64,000 nt of DNA, taken from contig JAFJTR010000041.1 in NCBI GenBank assembly GCA_022559985.1, forward strand, positions 1-64,000, in the 5' to 3' direction. The stretch is from Parastagonospora avenae f. sp. tritici 18332-5. Its lineage: Eukaryota; Ascomycota; Dothideomycetes; Pleosporales; Phaeosphaeriaceae. Positions 45,404 through 56,904 of this stretch are shown one piece after another. The notes under the pieces are model-generated. The model worked only from the letters and a program-made list of their open reading frames with translations. It had not been told where the DNA came from and searched no databases. Each line of letters begins with the position of its first letter. Positions within the stretch are counted from its first letter, which is position 1. The translations under genes and the position numbers were made by a program.

Positions 45404-47845
45404 ATGGGCGACTCCTACCGCCCTTCGCGGCGTGAACGCGAACCTCAACCTCCGCCACCAAGAAAGCTGCAAGATCGCGTCACATTCGGCGATGGCGGTC
45501 GCGACAACTACAGGCCAGATTTCACGTTCGAATCGAAACACTCCGCACCGCAATTTCCGCCTTCAGGCCCTGCAAACGGAGCCCCGCGCGGGCCTGCGAG
45601 GAACAACCGCGGTGGAGGTAACCGCGGAGGAAGGCGCGGCGGTGACCGTTATGGCAGAGGCAACTCAAACGGCTTCCGTCGAGGTGGCGCATACCACAAA
45701 CAACCTGCACCGCACGAGCGCGCATTGCTTCAGCATCATGATGATGGCGAGGAGCACATGTATGGTGTCTCCGACGGCCCCAATCGCTTCATGAACATTG
45801 ATGACTTGTCTGATCATGAAGAGGCTGACATGGACGAGAGTGGTGAATCGGCCAATGGTGACGGCACAAAGGGTGAAGAGAGTAAACAAAAAGTTGCCCG
45901 AACGCTGGCCCCGCGCAACGACGGCGATTCTGTGCCTAAGTGGTCTAATCCCGATCCGTACACTTCTCTTCCGCCTCCCAGTGAAACAACTGGAGTCAAG
46001 AAGGATGTAGTCCAGTTGATACGTAAGGCAAAGAACGCAGCTGCTGAGAAAGCAATCGGAAACGGCGCTGTTGCCGCCAACGATGACTTCATCTCGTTTG
46101 CCGACGATGTCAGCGAGGATGGAGAAGTCGACGATGATTCTGATATGCAGATCTTAGAAGACGAAGAGCCTATTCGAGATCGGCGCAAGGGGAATGCATC
46201 TCAGCGCTCGGTGCAGGGTTCCCTGAATGATCTGGACCACGTCGCCAATATTGTTGATGAGTCTCGTCAGAATGGCTACGATCGTCAGAATGGATACGAT
46301 CGTCAGAACGGCTACAGCTCGTACCCCCCACCACAGTCAGGTTCGGGTCTGAAGCGCAAAGGCGGTCAAGATGTGCCCATAGTTTCGGATTGGGTCTTGA
46401 ATTCGCGCAGTGGCAACCCCACCCCTTGGGCTGCTAGTTCTCAGACATACAAACACCTTGCCAAGGACCCTAAAAAGTGGTGAGTAGATGCATCCAGAGG
46501 CTGAACGGCTACTCTACTGATCAAACATGAACTGACATTGAGTAGGTTACACAACGAGATCCTCGACTTCTACGAGTGGGTCGCTCCGCAGGACTACGAA
46601 CACAGTGCTCGCGACAAGCTGGTCAAACGCATCTCAGATGCTTTGAGCAGCCAGAGATGGTTTCCACAGGATAATGGTCGTATCCTGTGCTTCGGATCGT
46701 ATCCGGCTGGACTCTACCTTCCCACAGCTGACATGGATCTTGTGTATGCGTCCGACAGACTATACAGCGGTGGCCCTCCAGTGCTAGAAGCTGGGGTTGA
46801 CAAAGCTGCATTCGTCAAGACTCTACGCAAGGCATCCCACAGGCTCCAGAGGGTAGGTATTGCGGCCAATCCATTCGTGGTTGCCAAGGCGAGGGTACCT
46901 ATCATCAAGTTCAAAGACAAGCTTACTGGCCTTGATGTTGACATCTCGTTGGAGAACCTCAGCGGTGTACAGGCACAGGCAACCTTCGACAAGTGGAAGA
47001 TTGAATATCCAGACATGATCTACCTGGTGGCTCTTGTCAAGCAGTTGTTGGTCATGCGAGGCCTAAACGAGGTTCATACCGGAGGCCTGGGAGGTTTCAG
47101 CATCATTTGCCTGATCGTCAGCTATATTCAGCATTCACCGAAAGCGGAGAACCTTGGAGAATGCTTCATGGGTTTCCTCAAGTACTATGGCAAAGACTTC
47201 GACCTGGCCAGGAAGCGCATTCAGATGAATCCCCCAGCCATATTGGAAAAGGTACGTCCCTTAAGCAAGTACCCTTATAGTATCTTTCGCTAACTCTTTG
47301 TAGTCAAACTACGGTATTGATGGCCGAGAGGAGACCGACACCGGCTTGTCAATTCAGGATCCCAATAAGCTGGACAACAACATATCCGGTGGATCGCGTA
47401 GAGCTCCAGATGCATTCAATGTCTTCTCAGCGGCGTACGACATCTTGCATGATCGCTTGAGAGCTTCGGAGCTTGGCCAAAACATTGGAACCAGCATCCT
47501 GGGATCCGTCATCGGTGGCAACTACGACTCGTACCTAAACCAGCGTCATCGTCTGAGGACAATTCAGTAAGTTCTTGTACTAGACTTTGGCGGGCCTTGC
47601 TCGTAGTTCTCTCCACTGGACCGCGGACCCTGCCGTTGCCTCGAGAATCGAGCACTTCATTGCCGGATTGTATTATTGATTAGCACCTGCATCGCTGAAG
47701 GCAAGAGCTGAACTCACACTTTCTATCTAGTAAGGAAGAGTATGATTCCGAGGATGAGCACATGGCCATTCTCCAGAAGAGCAGGGATGCATCGGCGAAG
47801 AAGCAGCAGTATGGTGCTCGACCACGGAACAGGTGGGATATCTGA
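45404..47845 (+). CDS. Non-canonical poly(A) RNA polymerase (Trf4/Cid14 type)
   Basis: Four exons, 45404-46479, 46546-47251, 47304-47566 and 47731-47845, give 719 residues. Residues 1-350 are disordered: an RGG-rich stretch (R-G-G-G-N-R-G-G-R-R-G-G), acidic runs, and three tandem R-Q-N-G-Y-D units near 46266-46314. The nucleotidyltransferase core begins near 360 with F-G-S-Y-P-A-G-L-Y-L-P-T-A-D-M-D, giving Asp near 420 and 422, and a third in L-D-V-D-I-S near 489. A PAP-associated domain (G-G-L-G-G-F-S-I-I-C-L) follows. The enzyme adds short tails in the TRAMP complex to send nuclear RNA to the exosome. The last intron (164 bp) is the longest of this gene. Start at MGDSYRPS is my choice. Confidence 0.92.
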
Positions 47846-48649
47846 GCAGTCATTGCGGCGTTAAGGGGATCATTGTGTTACAGGTCGTGCCGAGTATGTT
47901 TGCTTCGGCAAGGCGCACTCACTTTCAGCAGGTTATGGCGGCTTTCTTACTTCACGATACCCACAGGTGACCAAAAGTGTCTGGTGTACAACATCTTAGC
48001 ATCATACGGACAGGACAGATCTCGGAACGAACGCTTCGTCGACCGGCCGGATTGTACAACCATGTTGTTGCTCCTGCAGGAACCACGATATGGACATGCG
48101 AGCCTACCGATCAATGACGTCGTGCCCCTCCGGATTTTTCCATCAGTCCTCCAATACGATTTTACGGATTATGTCCTCTGTACTTTAGATTTCCATGACA
48201 AGTTTCTTCTTTTCTTTTTTTTGTTTGCTATCCTACAGCAACCCTTCAAGGATCTACTAACATGTGCCTGGTGCGGGCATGATGACAGCAGTAGCAGCAT
48301 TAGGTGCCGACATGATCGATTGCGAATCCAATCAGTCGATCAATGCCGGATTCCAACACCACGAAACAGTTCTCCAGAGAACATGTCACCGGCAACGGGG
48401 CGTCTTTTATCATTGAGTCGCGTGCCCCCATGGCATGCGCTTGAGGACGAAAGACTACCCGTTTTGAGTATGTGAACTATCAGGTCTCCCATAAATCCAG
48501 TAGACTTGTGTAAAAAGAGCACAAGTAGTATCATTTCAAGGACATCCCTCCCATCGAGCTTAGTCACACCCTTCGCGCTAGCCATACTAAGCGAGCATAC
48601 ACCTTCAAAGCTGCATCCTAAAGCATCTCTACATTTCGCAATCGCAACC
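47846..48649. other. Intergenic, 200-codon ORF not supported
   Basis: It lies between two plus-strand genes. An ORF 47873-48475 is open but has no domain, begins inside the expected 3' UTR and has no splice or promoter logic. I leave it uncalled. Confidence 0.45.
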
Positions 48650-49922
48650 ATGACATCAATAAAATCTCTCACGTCCTTTAAACTCGACCTGCCACCTAGC
48701 TGTATCGAGTTCTTCCCTCTCAAGCCTAACATTGCAGTCATCGGGACTTACAATCTCGAAAAGTCTCCGGAAGATTCTTCGGAGACTAAAGAAGGGAATG
48801 AAGTTGGGACGGCGACGCAGAGTCGAAATGGCAGTTTGGTGTTGGTGAGGGTTGATAGAGATAACGTGTAAGTTTGCTGTCTCTTTCTTCTTCTTATTTG
48901 AGAGAAGGATAGTTCCACGTCTAAACACACGTGACTGACGCCCTGATTTCAGCGACATCCTTGAAAACTTTCCCACGCCCTCGGCCATTCTAGATATCCA
49001 CTTCCTGTCCCATGTTCCTAGCTCAAATTTCGGCGTTGCAACATCCACAGGATCATTCTCCATCTACGAACTCGCGGACTATGAGAAGCGCACGCCGAAA
49101 ATTGTGCATATCAAGACGATTCAGTACTTCCCTGAGGATGTGCTGATAACTGCATTTGCTTGGCATCCCGAGAGTTACATGGTCGGCATGACGGTATCGG
49201 ATGGGAGAGTATGTTTGGGCATAATCGATGACAGCGAAGATCAAGAAGACGGAAGCGACAGTTCAAACGTAATGGAACTATCCAAGCACTCCCTAGAAGC
49301 CTGGACACTCTCCTTTGCCCTAGACGGCACAAGCATCCTCTCCGGCGGCGACGACAGCGCCCTCAAACTCATCGAACTCTCCGAAGACCACGACCACGAA
49401 GAGAAGCCAGACCACGACCGCTACCAAACAGCGCGATACACTTCCTGGGCCGACAAGAAAATCCACCAGGCCGGCGTCACGGCGATACTCCCTCTCCATC
49501 TCGATAATGAAGCGGGCTTGATGATCACGGGAAGTTACGACGACTCTATCCGCCTCGTCCGCTTCTCTGCAACGGGCCAACGGCGCGTGCTAGCTGACCT
49601 CAATCTCGGCGGGGGTGTCTGGCGCATCAAATTACTCGACCGTAAACCCACGCTTCCCGCATATCACGGCGTGGAGAAGTGGCGCTCCGAGCCACCGCCC
49701 ACGGAGGTCTTGTTGCTGGTTAGCTGTATGCATGCCGGTGCGAGGATTGTCAGACTCAAGAAAGACGGGGAGGAGTGGGCGTTTGAGGTGCTGGCGAAAA
49801 TGGAGGAGCATCAGAGTATGAATTATGGAAGTGATTGTCAGAAGAGAGTGGATCGGGAGGGGAGGAGGACGTTTGTGAGTACGAGTTTTTATGATCGGTT
49901 GTTGTGTTTGTGGAGGTTTTGA
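48650..49922 (+). CDS. DPH7: Diphthine methyltransferase, WD-repeat (Dph7/Rrt2)
   Basis: Exons 48650-48867 and 48953-49922 give 395 residues. The intron (GTAAGT..TTTCAG) is phase 2. The fold is a WD40 propeller. Family-typical strips are visible: S-L-E-A-W-T-L-S-F, S-G-G-D-D-S-A-L-K, H-Q-A-G-V-T-A-I-L-P-L, G-S-Y-D-D-S-I-R-L, G-G-G-V-W-R-I-K-L and a C-terminal S-F-Y-D-R-L-L-C-L-W. Dph7 removes the methyl ester from diphthine methyl ester on elongation factor 2 before the final amidation in diphthamide synthesis. Start M-T-S-I-K-S-L is chosen because the upstream open frame is low in character. Confidence 0.9.
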
Positions 49923-50449
49923 AGGGACTGGATGTATGGGTGAGAAGACTGAGAATTGGGTGGAATGTCGTTGTGAGGATTTATCGAAATCGGTGCTTGA
50001 AGACAAATGATCGTTTTTCCTGCAACTTGACTAGAGCTTCTTGTCTTTGCTACTTTCAGAGCGATCTGTTTCAGACCAGACGCATGATTCGACGCTGTCA
50101 GCCTGCACGCGGATGATATGAGGAGCATCCAAATTCTATTGGGGGTTGCCTGCCCTCGAACAAGTTCGCAACTTCGATCTCCACTGGGCAACGACACACT
50201 CCTATCCTGCGATATGACCCCTTTCCGTTGCTCACTACTAGAAGGCCCTCCGAATCTGCCTCGGCGTACGAGACATAGGGATGTGACCAAGAGGCGGCGG
50301 TAGACAGGCAAAGGGCGAATATTTCGAAGTTTGCTTACTCTTGTAGCGCATCCAGTTCGTTCCTCATGTCGAGTCCAATGAACATAGAGGAATCTGCGTG
50401 AGTAGGCTCGAGCTGCGTGACAGTATATAATCGGGCCCAAGTTTTAATG
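49923..50449. other. Intergenic, no gene seen
   Basis: It spans the 3' end of DPH7 and the decayed tail of the HET gene. Only minor ORFs. Confidence 0.45.
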
Positions 50450-51942
50450 TCAAGCCAAGGCTGCAAATCGGTATATACGTCCACCGAGTTTGCGAAAATA
50501 GCCATACTGACTGCGCCTTAATGACGATCCCATAACATGACCTCGATGTCGTGTTCCTCAAGGTGTCTCCTTTCGGGATCGTAAATATACTTGAAGGAAA
50601 TGTTTTGCAGGGTTTTCCGGATGTTCCGCTGCTTTGCTTGATGCCCAAGCCCAAGATGGAAACACGGATGTAGATTGATTTAGTGAAGCAGAAAACTCTT
50701 TAAGCCAGACTGTCCACAAAAGACCTCTCAGAAACGAGTAGCAGGCCAGTTCGGGAAAATTCTGTGAGCGAAGGATAGGCACACCTTGGAAGTGTGTAGC
50801 TGTCATATGCCCCGCGGGAGACCCTTGTATGTATTCCTGATGGTCGACTGCATTGATAACGCCTTTCTAGGCGTTGACAATGTCATCACTATAAGAAAGT
50901 TGATGTTTGGAATACTCAGACAGACGATCGCTGAGAGCATGCCAACCTTGGTCCCAGCCGCCAGCAGGAAATTAAATGGTTCCTTGCTTGCCAGCCTCTT
51001 GAACTCTATTTTGAGTTCATGATCTCCTCTTCTGGGTTTTCGAAACCGATTCACCCGCAATATTCTCCATACAGTCGAAATTGCGACTGACGAGAAGTAC
51101 CACGTACGCCAGGAAGCCCATGACTAGGGTTGTCTCCCACTGATGATATGATGGTTAGATCTGCACCAGAGTAGATCTTATCCATATTTCAGATGATAAT
51201 GTGCTTCTGCTGCAGATTGGTTTGATCGATGCAGTATCGATCAACCCACAGGAACGGAATTCCAATCTCTGTCGCAACGTGCATAGCGTCCTCTACGTTC
51301 GTTGGGATTCTATCTGGAAGTTCCGGAAACATAGATTTTTCGTCGCTGTCGTCTGGGCCTCAGACGTAGCTCAGGCATACGTAACGTTGTCCCTCGAGAG
51401 CAGGGATGACTTGTCTTGATTTAGAGTCTATCAACTGCAAGATACTGCTCATGGACGAGAGTGGCCGGCATACCACCGCATGGTTCTCTTCGCATGTGAG
51501 CAAGACTTGTTTGATCCAAATCGTATCTGGGAGAATCTGGACGTAGAATCCGGCTGATGGGTTCAGGATAGAATTCGATGAATTTCTTGGGTGTACAGAC
51601 CCTGTCTGGGCTAGTATACAAGAAGAGGTCAATTTCGTTTTGACAACCTTCGCGATCCAAGCATCGAGTGAACTCACGCCACAAGTCGAATTGGTACATA
51701 TCTGCCAAACCCTCGGACTGATCAGCAGTACTTAGAATGCTGCAGAATAGTTGGCAGAAGTGACAGTCTGACTCTAAAGAAGACTTTGTGATCGTGGCAA
51801 ACCGTCCCACCTGGACCTGGCCGGATTTCTCGAGATATGCCCCAATCCCTAGTGTTTGGCATCTTTCGCAGAGACCTTGTTCTTCTTGAGATGCGAGCGC
51901 CGGAACTATTCCGTGCGGCGGACCGTCGGTCACAGGTTCCAT
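50450..51942 (-). pseudogene. Decayed HET-domain (heterokaryon incompatibility) gene
   Basis: From Met 51942 the N-terminal part reads C-E-R-C-Q-T-L-G-I-G-A-Y, then C-H-F-C-Q-L-F, typical of proteins preceding HET domains. The frame shifts near 51545. The HET block follows: Y-V-C-L-S-Y-V-stop-G-P-D-D, then P-F-L-W-V-D-R-Y-C-I-D-Q and N-M-D-K-I-Y-S-G-A. In-frame stops on the minus strand are TGA at 51362 (replacing the invariant Trp), TGA 51191, TGA 51053 and TAG 51008. Further frame changes follow, yet F-P-S-W-A-W-A near 50660 is the usual C-terminal strip. HET proteins trigger cell death in incompatible fusions. This copy cannot make a full protein. The 3' limit is approximate. Confidence 0.78.
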
Positions 51943-52239
51943 ATCGGCAGGCAGCAGCAGAGTCGTCACTGCTAAGCCACTGCAGCCTCGTGGTACTGGG
52001 TATGGGGTACAAAAGCATGACAGAAACAGCCCACATCTTAGCTGCATATCAGATTCATTGATAATGAAAATTATGACAAGGGTCTATCTCCGTAAACTAT
52101 TGAACCACAAGATTAGCCCTCATAGCATCGGATATTGTGCGCCCATGACTGAGCAGACATGGTGGTATAGGAATGCGTAGCAAATTATGCTTGATTTTTC
52201 TAGCACACATAAATATGAAATAATTTCCTTTAGTTGATA
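51943..52239. other. Short intergenic region
   Basis: About 300 A/T-rich bases lie between the HET remnant and the DUF6601-like gene. Nothing recognised. Confidence 0.5.
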
Positions 52240-53205
52240 TCAGACGTTCCTCCGCATTGTACCTCGCTTCGCCAACTCCCTTTTCGAATGCCTGATTGTG
52301 CTACACAAGTGAAACCAGAACAACACGAACCAAACAGCCAACATCGATACGACCACTACCAGAACTACCACAATCGACACAAGCGCGATTCCGTAGCTTA
52401 CTTTCTGAAAAGAAAGGTTATTCTGCAAATGGGAGGTCGCAAGACCCACTTGCATGGCGGAGAGAATTACGGTAATGTAAATGAATGCTGCAACTATCCA
52501 GCCAAAGTTCCTTTCAAAGAATTGCTTGTAACAGGTCGGAGTTGACATAAAACCATAAACGAAGTTCCGAGCTGAGAAAGTGGCGATGTTGAAGCGGTAG
52601 AGAGTATTCAGCCTGCTCAGTCTCAATTCACCATAGTGATATCGTTGATCGGCTTGGGCTGTCACAGTGTCCATGTTCCTCAAGATATCATGGACGATAT
52701 TCCTCCAGACTACCCAAGTAATGGTGGACGGAAATATGCGTTCTTCAATCGCAATGGCAAAGTCGATGGGCGAGGCTACAAGCCAGACGTACGAAAGTAG
52801 AAGACCGGTGGCGCTGGCAAATAGTTGCTCGCTCGAGCACACAAATTCTTCCCAAAACTCGTAATCGAGCAAATACCCGGGGATTGGCTTGATGAAGATA
52901 TTTTCTTTGCTCCACACAAGATGCTCATCGACCAATTCGGTAAGATGTATTGTACGTTGCATCAATCTCTGCCTATGCAGTGGACGGGCTTGTCGAGTCA
53001 ATCCGGCCAGCCATAAGCGATGGTATATGAGATCGAGTTTTGGCATATACAGATCCTTTTCCAGGAATAAATGAGGCATTTGTTGTGGATCAAGCAATAC
53101 ATCCTTGTATCGAAAACATGCTGGATAGATGCACTCTTTTGCTGGAGAAAGCGAGGACTTCGAAGAGAATGGTGGAACTCGGTTGTAAGGTATCGCTGAC
53201 GACAT
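52240..53205 (-). CDS. Integral membrane protein, DUF6601-like
   Basis: A single exon of 321 residues. The middle reads P-G-Y-L-L-D-Y-E-F-W-E-E-F, then A-T-G-L-L-L-S-Y-V-W-L-V-A-S-P-I-D-F, W-V-V-W-R-N-I-V, R-Y-H-Y-G-E-L-R-L-S-R-L-N-T-L-Y and a final pair of strong membrane helices from about 240 to 310. The Y-G-E-L-R-L-S-R-L-N motif and the layout match the fungal DUF6601 proteins as I remember them. Function is unknown. The tail is basic. No signal peptide, so the N-terminus is probably cytosolic. It sits between a HET remnant and a SesB hydrolase, where fungal self/non-self genes often cluster (inference). Confidence 0.72.
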   Translation of the reverse strand: MSSAIPYNRVPPFSSKSSLSPAKECIYPACFRYKDVLLDPQQMPHLFLEKDLYMPKLDLIYHRLWLAGLTRQARPLHRQRLMQRTIHLTELVDEHLVWSKENIFIKPIPGYLLDYEFWEEFVCSSEQLFASATGLLLSYVWLVASPIDFAIAIEERIFPSTITWVVWRNIVHDILRNMDTVTAQADQRYHYGELRLSRLNTLYRFNIATFSARNFVYGFMSTPTCYKQFFERNFGWIVAAFIYITVILSAMQVGLATSHLQNNLSFQKVSYGIALVSIVVVLVVVVSMLAVWFVLFWFHLCSTIRHSKRELAKRGTMRRNV

Positions 53206-53808
53206 GCCTAGTCCAGTTACAAATGCGCTCAGCTCTAAAACAAACTTGAGGTTATTTTGCGCTATGTCTCTTCAGCCTTGTGTTTGGTAGATGGTCGGTG
53301 TTGGAGACGAGTCTAGGTGACTTAAACCTTCAAGCGATTTCTTCGACGTCTTGCTGCGTGTCTAGCAATCTGATACTGTGCTATTCAAGTGGGGAAGGCA
53401 GCCGGTGAAACATGGTTGTTCCTAGATTAGAAGGTGGGCGATGCGGGTGTGCTTGTGGACGAATCCATGCAGGAGCCGAGGGCTACACCGCCCTCCTTAT
53501 GCATGCGCACTATGGTCAGCTTACGCTTAACAGTCTTGCAACCACGATAAAGCCCACTCACTGGCTTAATTGTTAGATTCAGTGCTCATGAGGCTCAGGA
53601 GACAAGTCGTTCATGTCTGCACTCACCTATCTATGTGAGGATCTTTGCTTCCCCGCCGTTCTGGCCCCCACCCTACCGCAGCATCCATTACGATCCGCAA
53701 TACTCACCAACCCAGAAATTGAGTTGCGAATCTGCCAAACCCCTTCGCTGTTGAATTTGAGGCGCAAGAGAGACGAGGATCTCTCAGCGCCACCAGTACT
53801 TTGCCTCA
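53206..53808. promoter_or_regulatory. Divergent intergenic region
   Basis: 603 bp between the DUF6601-like gene (minus) and the J-like/SesB gene (plus). Both promoters must lie here. No element identified. Confidence 0.45.
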
Positions 53809-56746
53809 ATGGAGCATAAGAGCTTGTTCAAGCCGGATCCTTACGAGATTCTAGGCGTGGCGCGTCATTCTATAATAGAAGACATTGAGATTCGCTACAG
53901 AGAATTGGTCCGCCGTTATCTCCAAAAAATTGAATCGCCGACACTGCAGGAGAGAAATGAGTTTCATCGGATTTGTGAAGCTTGGGACATACTGCGCATT
54001 CGAGACACGATAGCTTCTTTCGAAATCCAACCAAGAAGCGGCATAACATCGAGCCTTCAACGGACGCAGGAGTCGAAAGATCTTGCCATTCGAGCCGTGG
54101 CAGGTATGGCTCCGTTGAGAAGTAGCCATTCTGAGGGAAAGCTGCAAAGGAAATCGAATGAAGTAGGTGATGAACGACTCATGCATCACGACTCGGTCTT
54201 AACAGAGGAGGAAGACAAGACGACTGAAGTCGAAAACAAAGAAAGAAATGCGTTCCTGGTATTTGCAATGGAGCTTTTTGATCAGGAACAAGCGGCTAGA
54301 AAAAGCCAATTGGATGATAACGGCGCGGAAGTACAAGGCAAATTCGAAGAACATGAGGTAATGGGCGCAACCAGGAATGAACAACAGGAATCTGATCGAA
54401 TCGAAAAAGAGATTGAAGAGCGCAATCGTGCATATCGCGACATGGAGAGAACCGCCCGTAACTTGATGCCAGACTTGCCGGAAGAGGGGAGAGAATCGAC
54501 TAAGCAGAAGGAGATGTTATACTCCGTTCCTGTTGAGCAGCTCAATATGCAGATCATGAATCCGCAACAGGCAGAATGCTGTGTCGACATTGTGGCGGTC
54601 CACGGTTTGGGTAAATTTGCGCCTGTTCGCACTGCATGTAAGGCATTGCTGAATTCTTCTCAGGAGCAATACCAAACATTACCTGGACCGAGAAGTCTTC
54701 GGGCATAAACTGGCTTTCTTCCGAATCAATGCTACCAAGTACAGCTCCCAGAGCGAGGATCCTGAGGTTCGGATATGACTCTCTATGGATGGGCAAAACT
54801 CCCATCAGGACTTCGCTTTCAACGATTGCCTACAAACTTCTACTGGGTCTTAGCATGATTCGCATGGAAGATTTGCAGCGGCCATTGATCTTTATAGGAC
54901 ATTGCTTTGGTGGCTTAGTCGTTCAAAGAGCTCTGAACCTGGCAAAAATGCAGCAGGATGCCTATCCTGGCGTGTTTGACTCCACTGTGGGGATAGTTTT
55001 CCTGGGAACACCGCATCGAGGAACTCAGTCTTTCACACAAGACAGCGCGCTATTTGCTGCCATTGCTGCATCTTCGGACTTATCTCGAAAGCTTGAGACT
55101 GGAGTTCTCGAGAGCATGGCGTCGGGTGATGGCGCCTTGCTTGACGTCACTGACGACTTCGTGCGACTGTGCATCGGTGGCGGTCCCTTGATCACCTGCT
55201 TCTTTGAGCAACGCCCATCGAGAATAGGAAAGATTGTCGGAAAAGATGATATAGATGAGTTCATTGTAGACCAGAAAAGCGCAACTCTTGATGGTCATCG
55301 CAAATACGGCCTCGAGTTGGATCATTTCAGTCTCAACAAGTTTGATGGGCCAAACAACCCCAACTATGTTCAAGTACGCGGAGAAATAATGCGCTTCTAC
55401 AACGAAGCTATGGGGCGGGCCGATAAACTTTCCTACCTTGGTCCAGCTGTTGCTACCAGCCGAAGATTAACAATGCCAAAAGAAGGCCTATCACATGGCT
55501 ACTTGCCATCTGGGCCAAGTTCGCGCACATTGAGTCGTCGACCGAGCAGCTCTGACTTGAGAAATTCTACTCCTCGGCTTCACAACACCACAACATTTCA
55601 TGGAAATCTGAATTTGAATGCTGGGGCACAGCCTGAGCCATTTCGTACCGAGCACAGTATCAGAAGAGAGGCAATGGATGAATTGCGTAAGGAAGAGGAG
55701 TATAAGCAAAGACGTCTTTACAAAGAAGAAGCAAAAAGACAGCAGCGCGAAGAGAAAAAAACCATGGAGCAGAGATATATAGCAAGACTGAAGAGAAACA
55801 TGGCGAAGCATGGGGTTCAAAACTCGGATGAGATTTTGACGACCTGGCGAATGCCTAATGATGAAGATTTAACTCAACAGGAGATGATGGAAAAAGAGAG
55901 GTGGTACAGGAACTTGATCAAGGGAGAGCTACTTGCTATTGGGCTAGACGGTGGCCAAGTCGACGAAATCTTGCACAATACAGAGGAATCGATGGTCATC
56001 GACGGAATGGAAACGACTGTCACACGGATGGCAAGAAAATGGATGTCCACACGTACTTTGGACAAGTACAAGATACCATGGCAAGATGATGAGGTGAGGT
56101 TACCGAGAGAGAAGAACTGATGATCGGACTAATACTTGGTTAGAATGACCCTTCGACTATCGTCATCAAGCGATGGGTACCTGTTTACGAGCGTGAATTT
56201 CTGTGGGATCACTCACGGGCTGTGCGTAGCCAACGGGACTATAAATTACATCGAGAGCGCCATCGACCAAACAAATCGGACAGGAATCGGCAACGGGAGT
56301 CCGAGCCACCGAATGCACAGGAGAAGGATTGGGTGGCCCGCATGATGGACAGCTTCACCGAAAAGCGCAATAGATACGACTGGACAACAGTCGTCGGCTC
56401 CAGCGCACCCGCGAAACATAGTGACACCAGCCACACAAGAAGCACCAAACGGTACTCTACCGAAGGACTCAGTCGTGACGAAGCGAGACCCAAAGAGATC
56501 CGCCGAAAATCTTCTAAAGCATCGTTCCAATCTGTTGACCTCAGTAAAAGCCGTTCAAGCCCAAGAAGTTCTCCACGTCCCCTGTCATCCACAGAGCCGA
56601 AGTCACTGCGCAGAGTTCGAGACACAGTGAGCTTTGACTCCATCCGGCCAGCTCCAGATGTACAGGAAGTGAATCGTCGAAGAAGAAGCTCGCAGGCGCT
56701 GAGTCAATCTTTTACGAGATTCCATGATCGCAACCAGGAAAAGTAG
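53809..56746 (+). CDS. J-like domain fused to SesB-type alpha/beta hydrolase
   Basis: Exons 53809-54610, 54664-56093 and 56144-56746 give 944 residues. Both introns are needed: the first joins V-H-G-L-G to N-I-T-W, the second joins W-Q-D-D-E to I-V-I-K-R-W-V-P. Residues about 10-62 (D-P-Y-E-I-L-G-V) resemble a J domain without HPD. About 140-225 is a charged coiled coil. About 258-500 is an alpha/beta hydrolase of the SesB type with G-H-C-F-G-G (Cys348 where Ser is usual), G-T-P-H-R-G near 382 and D-H-F near 487. The rest is helical and K/R/S-rich. SesB domains also occur at the N-terminus of fungal NLR-like proteins. Whether it is catalytic is open. Confidence 0.85.
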
Positions 56747-56904
56747 CGCCGATATGTGAATGAACATCCATATTATGATTGCTGAGTAGGATGGACACCC
56801 ACTAATGCTAGGATGTCAATTGGGAGATCACAAGTATGGTTGATCAAATGAGTCTATATAGTATGGATACCACTTTAACATGCGCAAGCATAAAGATTCC
56901 CCTC

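Noticed and set aside
47873..48475. 200-residue plus ORF
   Set aside because: Long, but within the expected 3' UTR of the poly(A) polymerase and upstream of DPH7. No motif.
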